Assembly: GCA_012845835.1 (NCBI GenBank)
Contig: JABAKD010000020.1
Coordinates: forward strand, 10,676,488-10,740,487
Origin: Undaria pinnatifida
Lineage: Eukaryota; Sar; Phaeophyceae; Laminariales; Alariaceae
Direction: 5' to 3'
Length of the DNA: 64,000 bases
The notes under the pieces were generated by a model. It made no database searches. It was not told where the DNA came from and worked only from the letters and a program-made list of their open reading frames with translations. The position numbers and the translations under genes are program-made. Of the stretch, positions 57,777 through 64,000 are shown piece after piece (the stretch's first letter is position 1; every line of letters starts with the position of its first letter).

Positions 57777-58175
57777 ACCCGAGCATCAGGCCTGAGCTGG
57801 ACCTCTCCACTGGCCCGCCACATATACAGGGAGTACACAGGAACTTGCGTGCGAACCTGGTAGACCCAAGTAGCCCACTCCAAGAGTTAACTCACACTAT
57901 AACAATTATTGTTTCATGCATACTGAATTCCACAGATGTCTGGTGTTGTCCCCCTCAATGCGGGTTATACAGTTTCAGTGCGCAGAACAAGGTTGAATGT
58001 CTTAGTCCTGCTGACCCTGGCATTAGCCGTGGAGTCACCGACCTGTATCCTTCACGAGGGTATACACACCCCGTAACACGCGCGATCGCAGTATTACACG
58101 CAGCTTGCAAAGCTGAGTTTTGATCAAAAACCTTTTGGGTCGATCTCACAGCTGAAGCGTATTTTTTCATTTCAT
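57777..58175 (+). repeat. Dispersed repeat B, copy 2 (nested)
   Basis: Counterpart of 6424-6832, located inside the longer hAT-type element. It shares the same two boundaries (CCCGAGCATCAGGCCTG and the CGATCTCACAGCTGAAG end), which supports a discrete inserted unit of about 400 bp. Confidence 0.85.
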
Positions 58176-58648
58176 AAATAGATATAATTACATTTGTCCT
58201 CGAAAATTCTTCAAACCTTATTCACTTGGTTAATGGGACCTGCTTCGCTCTCAGCGCTCCCACTTGGAACACGCCTGCCTAAACCCCCCTCTCGGAGAAC
58301 CTTCCCGGCATTCTTCGCGTTCCTTACTTTCTTCGCTTTCTTCGTTTCCTTTTTTCCCGTTTCTCTCTTTATTTTTTTCATTCCGTAACTTTATCCAACG
58401 TATGATCTACGACTTTAGGGTGTTTATTTTCGTTTTTACCAACGCATGATCTACGACTCTACCACGCATCTACGGCGCAAAGTCGTGAGATGTTGAAGTT
58501 GACTGCCGGCTTTTTAGTGTTCTACAAGTAGGCACCTACTTTCAGCTCCCTACGCTGGCCACCTGTCGCCGTGGCGCTTCCCCACCACTTTACAACTCGG
58601 AGAGCGAGAAGCATGTCGTCTTCAAGCATCTATCGTAGCTCTCCTGCT

Positions 58649-58999
58649 GGAAAGCCGAAGCCCACCAACCAAAGCCAAGGAGGGGGAGGTGGTGGAGGCT
58701 CTGCCGGTGGCGGTGGTACTGCTGCACTGCTGTTCTCCTGTATGTAGTAAAAGTTTGGTCGGTGGGTGGGTGGAGGGTGCACTGCGTCGTCCGTGGTGGG
58801 TGGGTGGGCCGTTCTGTACGTGGGAAAGCCGAAGCCCACCAACCAAAGCCAAGGAGGGGGAGGTGGTGGAGGCTCTGCCGGTGGCGGTGGTACTGCTGCA
58901 CTGCTATTCTCCTGTATGTAGTAAAAGTTTGGTCGGTGGGTGGGTGGAGGGTGCACTGCGTCGTCCGTGGTGGGTGGGTGGGCCGTTCTGTACGTGGGA
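58649..58999. repeat. Tandem duplication, period 174 bp
   Basis: Units start GGAAAGCCGAAGCCCACCAA at 58649 and 58823 and are almost identical; the second ends at about 58999. The period is divisible by three, so proline- or valine-rich frames stay open, but no protein family is evident. Confidence 0.92.
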
Positions 59000-59635
59000 G
59001 TCTTTTTTTCTGTTTCCTGTTTCATAAGAACCAACCAACTAACTGCGCCCCGCGTACCAGGTGTATATTTTGTTCGACGAATTCTATTTATACGTCCCAC
59101 GCCCATAAATAAACGCCAGTAAGCTAGCAGCTGGTTATTTTTAGGCGCCCCAAGTACAATCTTCATGGCAAGTTGTAGAGTCACGTGCTTGTCCAATGTA
59201 CACTGGGTAGTCGGGTTCGTTTTCCATACACTGCAAGTAGTGGTGTACAACCACAATGCCATCTTGCGTTCGTATTTGGTGCTCTACCACAAGCAGCTGG
59301 TGGTGATGATGCGCTATCATACACGACCCAGGCCACGGTAGGGGGGTCCTTTTTGGGGCCTTGAATTTCAGTGGCTAGGGGTCACTCGCGCGAGTAACCC
59401 CTTTGATACTGTGCGATCTTACGTTTTCTTCATGCTTTATATTGACGAAATAATAGCGCAATGCAAAGGTAATCTAAGCTGCTCCAAAACAACTGCCTAA
59501 ACCATTTTCATCCGTGAGGTACAGAGTCACTCGTGCGAGTGGCTCAAACACACCCGTGGAAACGGGGGTACCCCCCCTACCGTAGCCTTGGTCACACCCG
59601 TTCTGAATAATAAATGTCTTTTTTTGTTGTATTCG

Positions 59636-59850
59636 CCCGCACTGCCAATCTGAACGTGACATCGCCAGCAAGCTCGCAACACAGCACAGAGTAAACAGCT
59701 CTGCCCATAGAGCTCTTGGCATTATCAAGTCGCGGGCTTCATGAAACCATGCACCTTCTATTCCTGTCTCTTTCACATTTGTTGTGTTGTATTCCTGGCG
59801 CGAGCGTAGCGGGCGGCGTCTGCCGCCCGCGGAGCAGAGCCCTTGTAATA
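59636..59850 (+). repeat. Dispersed repeat G, copy 2 (nested)
   Basis: Counterpart of 37440-37880. It retains GAACGTGACATCGCCAGC, AGCTCTTGGCATTAT and the GGGCGGCGTCTGCCGCCCGC inverted word, inside the longer hAT-type element. Confidence 0.65.
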
Positions 59851-60604
59851 CCTACGGCTTCATCCGACATGGGACTCGCGTAGTAATACTTTTATACCTG
59901 GTACGATAATACTGCCTATTATGATTTTCTGGACGCTAAGATAACATACGGTCGGAGTATCGCGAGGCGAGAGGCTTTCGTGCAGGAAGCGGCAAGTTTC
60001 GTATTTTTTTCGGACCCGCGGGTCGGATCCACGGGTCCGGCCCGCGGGGCGGGTCCGGCCCGCGGGGTGCCGGGACGAGAAGGGCTCTCCGGCAGGCAGC
60101 TGTAAGTTCGAAAAAGGCGAATCGGCAGGCCAGATCAGAGGGTTCGACCCGCGGGTCAGCCAAAAATAACCCGCGGGTCATGTATGGTGGCTTGACCCGC
60201 GAGTGACCCGTATCTCGCGGGCCATGACCCGACCCGATCCGCGAGGTTTCCAAACCTCTTGACCCGACCCGACCCCACCCGCGAGATTTCCAAACCTCTT
60301 GATCCGACCCGACCCGACCCGACCCGCGAGATTGTCAAACCTCTTGACCCGACTCGATCCGATCCGCGAGATTTAAACCTCCTGACCCGACCCGACCCCA
60401 CCCGCGAGATTTCAAACTTCTTGACCCGACCCAACCCGACCCGAACCAACCCGTGAGATTTTAAAACACAATGATCCGACCCGATCCGACCCGTGAGATT
60501 TTAAAACACAGTGATCCGACCCGATCCGACCCGACCCGCGACATTTTGAAACGCCCCTAACCCGACCCGCGCGCGGGTCGGGTCTTGACCCGTGAAAAGC
60601 CCTG

Positions 60605-61345
60605 CTTTTTCCCTTTGGTTGTATACAAGTCTACGTGTACATCGCGACCAACCATACAGAGCAATTGATACAGAGTATTGAACTCGTCGAACTCATGGCT
60701 GAAGTCAATATTTTTTTAGTATCAGGTACACCATTGTTCAAATTCCTGGTTTACATCGTACCTTGTCCTTTCCCTCTCCACAGCACAAGGTTGTCGCCTC
60801 GCCAACTTATCGATTGCAATGGGTTGCTCCTGCGGAGAATACCGTCTCGGCTAGAGGGCGTATTCAGCTGTCAGTTGGTCAGCGGGGCTGGGGGCCGAAC
60901 CGCGACAGAACTTCGACACGCCAAACCGAGCTGTGCATGCACCCATTCCCCGCTCCAAACATGCCATTCAGGTCTCTAGAACGCCACTCGCTACATTTGG
61001 AATTTTGTATTTTGTAGACGTAGGAGGTAGACGTACCCACACCTTTGAGGCCAGCACCGACAGAGCAAGGCCTTTACTTAGGAGATGGTGGGCTGGTAGG
61101 CGAGTAGGCAAACCATCTACAACCAGGTCGACAACCTTAGGAGTGCATCTGTGCTGTTGGAGGCAAGCAAGCTAGGTCATCGGCAAGGTTTTTCTGCAAC
61201 TAACTACAGTTCAGTTCTGCAACAACAGCAATAACTACAACTACAGCTGCAGCAGTCGCAACAGCCAGGCAGTACGCAGCAAGTTGCTCTTGCAAGTCTC
61301 GTCTCGACGAACAACTGGCTCTGTCTGGGAGCTGTTTGTTGAAAG
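60605..61345. other. Upstream region of VPS13
   Basis: A strong acceptor-like sequence, CTTTCCCTCTCCACAG, ends at about 60784. It is followed by an open stretch of 77 codons (reading HKVVASPTYRLQWVAPAENT) of unknown identity ending near 61017; this could be an exon of an unseen gene or part of a VPS13 leader. 61200-61260 is CAA/CAG-rich. No TATA box is convincing. Confidence 0.35.
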
Positions 61346-64000
61346 ATGTTTGAACGTGTGATATCGTCGGTGCTCACCCGCCTCCTGGGAGAATATGTTG
61401 AGGACTCTACCTTCAGCCTGGAGAGTGTCAAGCTTGGGATATGGCGAGGTGAGAGAGAGGCAAAAATCACTTGCCCTCCTTGTCGAGAGCACCGGTATGC
61501 TCTGCTGAACTAAACGCTGCTGTACTCAGTACTCCTGTTGCTGCTGTGCAGTTGCACCTGTGGGTATAGTTGGAACCTTCTCTGCTTGTTTTAGACAGAA
61601 GTACAGCAGGAATACCTTGTATAATACAGCAGTACCACTAACATACCAGGTACAGCAGCAGTAGATACAGTTCCGGCAGACCGAAGGACCACCCAGCACC
61701 AGGACGTATGATACACCCAGGGTATACAAGTAGTAGTCTAGGCTTCGCTTGTCTCAACATCTGCAGGAGTCCTTACCCAAAGGTCGCAGGGATTTGTAAA
61801 TTTTAAACGCCGCGACAATGGTAACGCGGCACCAGCACCCAGTCGAGGTCACGATTCACCATTCGTTCGTACCAGGTACGGCGTCAGTGATTATTCCCGC
61901 CCCGATACTGATGTGCTGTGCCGCCGCTCCTGCCGCCGCCGCCGCCGCTACTGCCGCCGCCGCCGCCGCTGTTGCTGTAGTTGCTGCTGTAGCTCTGCAT
62001 CATATCATACGAGGTGCCTGGTAGAGTACAGAATCAACCGAGACAGTTGACTATTGGTAGTGTGGTGGTCGTTTGAAACCTATCATCTCTCAACCATTGA
62101 CATCGACGTGTCTGGAGCGGCGTAATGTTGTAGTTTTGCCTTCGTTGTTCTCTCGTAACAACGTAGGTCCGAAACGTCGACGACTGCTGTAGTTGCCTTG
62201 TGAAGTACCCTAGGTCTACGTAAGCGCAACATGCTACAGCAGCAGAAAGCAGGGCATCATGCAAGTATCATACCATGTACAACAGCTAATGTGCAACCAT
62301 TGCTCGCGGTCGCCCGGCGATATTGCGCAAGATGCGTTTACCGCTGGGGGCGCGGCGGTTGGGTGTTTCGCCTGTTGTGCATGAGTCGCTTTCAAATCGA
62401 CGGTATTGGAGATTGAACTGCGAGTGCTCTACGAACTGTAAAATAACGGTACAATAGTAGAAAGCACTCTTCTCGCAACTTGTATTTTTTTCTCCACGAA
62501 GTAGTAAATTGCGGAATTTCCACCAATATCTTACACCCAGGCTCTGTCGCGCGCCATGAGCACGCTTCCGTTTTTCCCTTTTGCTGCGCGAACAACGACT
62601 GACTGGCTGTGCTACTGCTATTATTTTGCGTGATACTACTTCCGTTCTTGAAGGCTACCTTGTGCTCGAGGACATGCACATAAAAAAAAGCCTTTTGGAC
62701 ACTCTAGAACTCCCGCTAACGCTCAAGCACGGCATCATCGGCCGCTTGGAAATTCGAATACCTTGGTCCAACCTCCACAAGGAGTCCATCGTCATCGACA
62801 TCGATCGGGTGAGGAAAAATAGGCGGTGTGGCGTGGGTACGGTATATACGGTCCCCCTTTCGGTTACTATTCCGCTAACCCCCCCTTCCGGTCCCGGCTA
62901 TGTAGGGATGCGAGGGTCTATGGTCTGAAGACTACGGCCAACACTGCGTGAGCTAGACAACCAGGGTACCATTTTTTTTCTTATTTTTTTTTTGGCGGTC
63001 ACCATGATGGTTGTCGAGTTAGATCAAATTGTGCGGGGTGGAGAACCCTAACTCCGCACAAAAAGGGGAATGATCGCATCACGCAGTGTGAATATGGTAA
63101 GGCACCCACGAGGCAGTTACATAGTAATATCCATTGCTGTCTCTAGAGTGGCCCCGCCAGAAAATAAAGTAACTCATTGGCGCTGTCATCCATAAGCAAG
63201 AAAGTAGGCACAAGGTGCCGATGTCCGTCTTACGAGCGGGTTTTGGAAGGATGCAGTTTACCCTTCATGCGACTCGCCGAACACGTCACGGCGCTTCGCG
63301 CTTGGTGCAAGAAATGTCTGCCTCGTTGGTGAAAACCCGGCGTGCTCCGTCCCGGCATAGTAGGGATGCGAGGGTCTATGGTCATACGACTACGGCCATG
63401 CACAAGCTGAGTACACCCCCCCTCCCTGGTCCCGGCTATATGGGAATGCGAGGGCCTATGGTCTAAAGACTATCGCCATGTATGATAATGAGTACAGCCC
63501 ATCCCCCCCTCAAGTTGTGGTGTGTTACTGATCCAGAAGCGCCAGAGGCTTCTAGCTGAGTGTCGGGACGCGAGAGACTGCCCAACGGCAAACGGCCGGG
63601 CCAATGTTGTCATGTACCGTACGTCCACACGAAACTTGTTATGTTCGAACCCTTAGCATGTTTCACGCCAACACTGGTACAGTACTGCTGGGTACCTAAC
63701 GCCTAGAACGATGCCTATCCAACACTATTTTGCCGTATCTCCCCGTATTATGCCAACAGGTGTTCATGGTTGTTGAGCCAAAATTCGAGTGGGACGCGGG
63801 GGCTGTGAAGAGGAGGGAACGGGCGGTCAAGAGCGCCAAAATCGCTGCGGCGGAGCTCTTCCGAATGTCGCCGCTGCTGGACGACACCTCCGCCGGCTCC
63901 ACCGAAGGTCAGCTCTTGAGCATTTATTTTATTTTATTTTATTTATTTTTTTTGTGTTTTTTTTTTTCTAAAACCGCCAGATTTATCCCCTTAAAGGATT
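61346..64000 (+). CDS. VPS13: VPS13-like bridge lipid-transfer protein, 5' part
   Basis: VPS13 proteins are very large rod-shaped proteins that move phospholipids between membranes at contact sites. The N-terminal chorein domain starts here. Exon 1 (61346-61448) gives MFERVISSVLTRLLGEYVED and LESVKLGIWR, then G|GTGAGA. Exon 2 (62654-62808), after TCTTGAAG, completes Gly35 and reads YLVLEDMHIKKSLLD, LPLTLKHGIIGRLEIRIPW and SNLHKESIVIDIDR, in register with the family. Its donor is CGG|GTGAGG. Exon 3 (63760-63907), after TGCCAACAG, gives VFMVVEPKFEWD, a charged helix, and ends GAAG|GTCAGC. Introns are 1205 and 951 nt; the gene continues outside the window. The start ATG matches the family's usual first residue. 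VPS13A-D type cannot be told from 135 residues. Confidence 0.94.
61920..61985. repeat. (GCC)n/(GCT)n repeat in VPS13 intron 1
   Basis: Two runs of five or more GCC units separated by GCTACT and followed by GCTGTTGCTG. It lies inside intron 1, so it does not change the protein. Confidence 0.85.
62900..63500 (+). repeat. Repeat E copy and GGGATGCGAGGGTCTATGG units in VPS13 intron 2
   Basis: The unit GGGATGCGAGGGTCTATGGTC with ACTACGGCCA occurs at about 62907, 63363 and 63441. Between the first two lies a copy of repeat E (63200-63365), a match to 13724-13895. The three units lie in one orientation. Confidence 0.75.
63965..64000 (-). repeat. Start of another poly-G family C copy, cut by the window end
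   Basis: AAAACCGCCAGATTTATCCCCTTAAAGG is the reverse complement of the internal family C word CCTTTAAGGGGATAAATCTG with GACGGTTTT. It follows a T-rich stretch in VPS13 intron 3. Confidence 0.75.

Larger units (their letters stand above)
56792..60604. mobile_element. Longer hAT-type element with internal insertions
   Basis: The right end is CCCGTGAAAAGCCCTG, identical to the 1.4-kb element. The left end at 56792 (CAGGCCCGTTTACGGATC) matches the consensus terminus at most positions. The flanks are CTTTTTTC (56784-56791) and CTTTTTCC (60605-60612), a 7-of-8 target duplication. 56792-57520 matches the left half, and 59935-60604 the right half, of the element at 50597-52024. In between lie about 2.4 kb absent from the short copy, including repeat B (57777-58175), a 174-bp tandem repeat and repeat G. 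No transposase is seen. Older than the short copy, judged by the eroded left end. Confidence 0.8.

Noticed and set aside
58630-59262. 210-codon proline-rich minus-strand frame with two repeats
   Set aside because: The frame stays open because the tandem period is 174 bp. Composition follows the GGT/GGC tract, and it lies inside a nested transposon.
1-64000. CRISPR array, prophage, endogenous virus or bacterial operon
   Set aside because: No regular spacer array, no viral capsid, polymerase or integrase motif, and no closely packed gene order were seen. The genes present are spliced eukaryotic genes.

Overview
This is a nuclear DNA window from an intron-rich eukaryote. It is most likely a photosynthetic stramenopile such as a brown alga or a relative. 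The best clue is a 102-residue iron-sulfur protein (minus strand, 34990-39077) with a signal peptide and an HGF|VAP cleavage site, the style of plastid presequence used by algae with secondary red plastids. No bacterial operons, CRISPR arrays or rRNA genes are visible. The species assignment is inference.

Only about 2% of the window is recognisable protein-coding exon. Four spliced host genes could be assembled by matching splice sites, reading phase and family motifs. They are: (1) a GNAT-family acetyltransferase on + (24065-26271, 5' end not found); (2) a plastid NEET/CDGSH iron-sulfur protein on - (34990-39077, three exons, complete); (3) a class I SAM-dependent methyltransferase on - (49893-55240, three exons, complete, 195 residues); (4) the 5' end of a VPS13 lipid-transfer protein gene on + (61346 to beyond the window end). 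Exons are short (50-351 nt) and introns are 0.6-4.2 kb. A tRNA-Val(UAC) gene lies at 39309-39381 on -.

The rest is intergenic or intronic DNA built from transposable-element relics and repeats. The clearest is a non-autonomous hAT-type DNA transposon (50597-52024) with terminal inverted repeats starting CAGGG, an exact 8-bp target duplication and dense GACCC-rich subterminal repeats. It sits inside methyltransferase intron 2. A longer, older relative (56792-60604) has a 7-of-8 target duplication and about 2.4 kb of extra internal DNA. Others are LINE 3' fragments (40556-41560 and shorter pieces), tRNA-derived SINEs (11675-12278, 43040-43325, 53907-54215 and an older copy near 20900-21200), a second B-box repeat family (8340-8730, 46250-46690), a poly-G family (7205-7975, 15530-16835, 18890-20145, 36775-37150), several dispersed 0.2-0.4 kb repeats, and tandem duplications with periods of about 120, 128, 171, 174, 215-229 and 460 bp.

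Layout: 1-24 kb is repeat-rich intergenic DNA. 24-26 kb holds the GNAT gene. 26-35 kb is mostly unassigned, with one frameshifted glycine-rich reading frame. 35-39 kb is the NEET gene with repeat-filled introns. 39-49 kb is repeats, a LINE relic and duplications. 50-55 kb is the methyltransferase gene with its transposon-filled intron. 56.8-60.6 kb is the nested hAT element. 61.3-64 kb is the start of VPS13. The genes do not form an obvious pathway; each is an isolated housekeeping-type gene in transposon-rich DNA.
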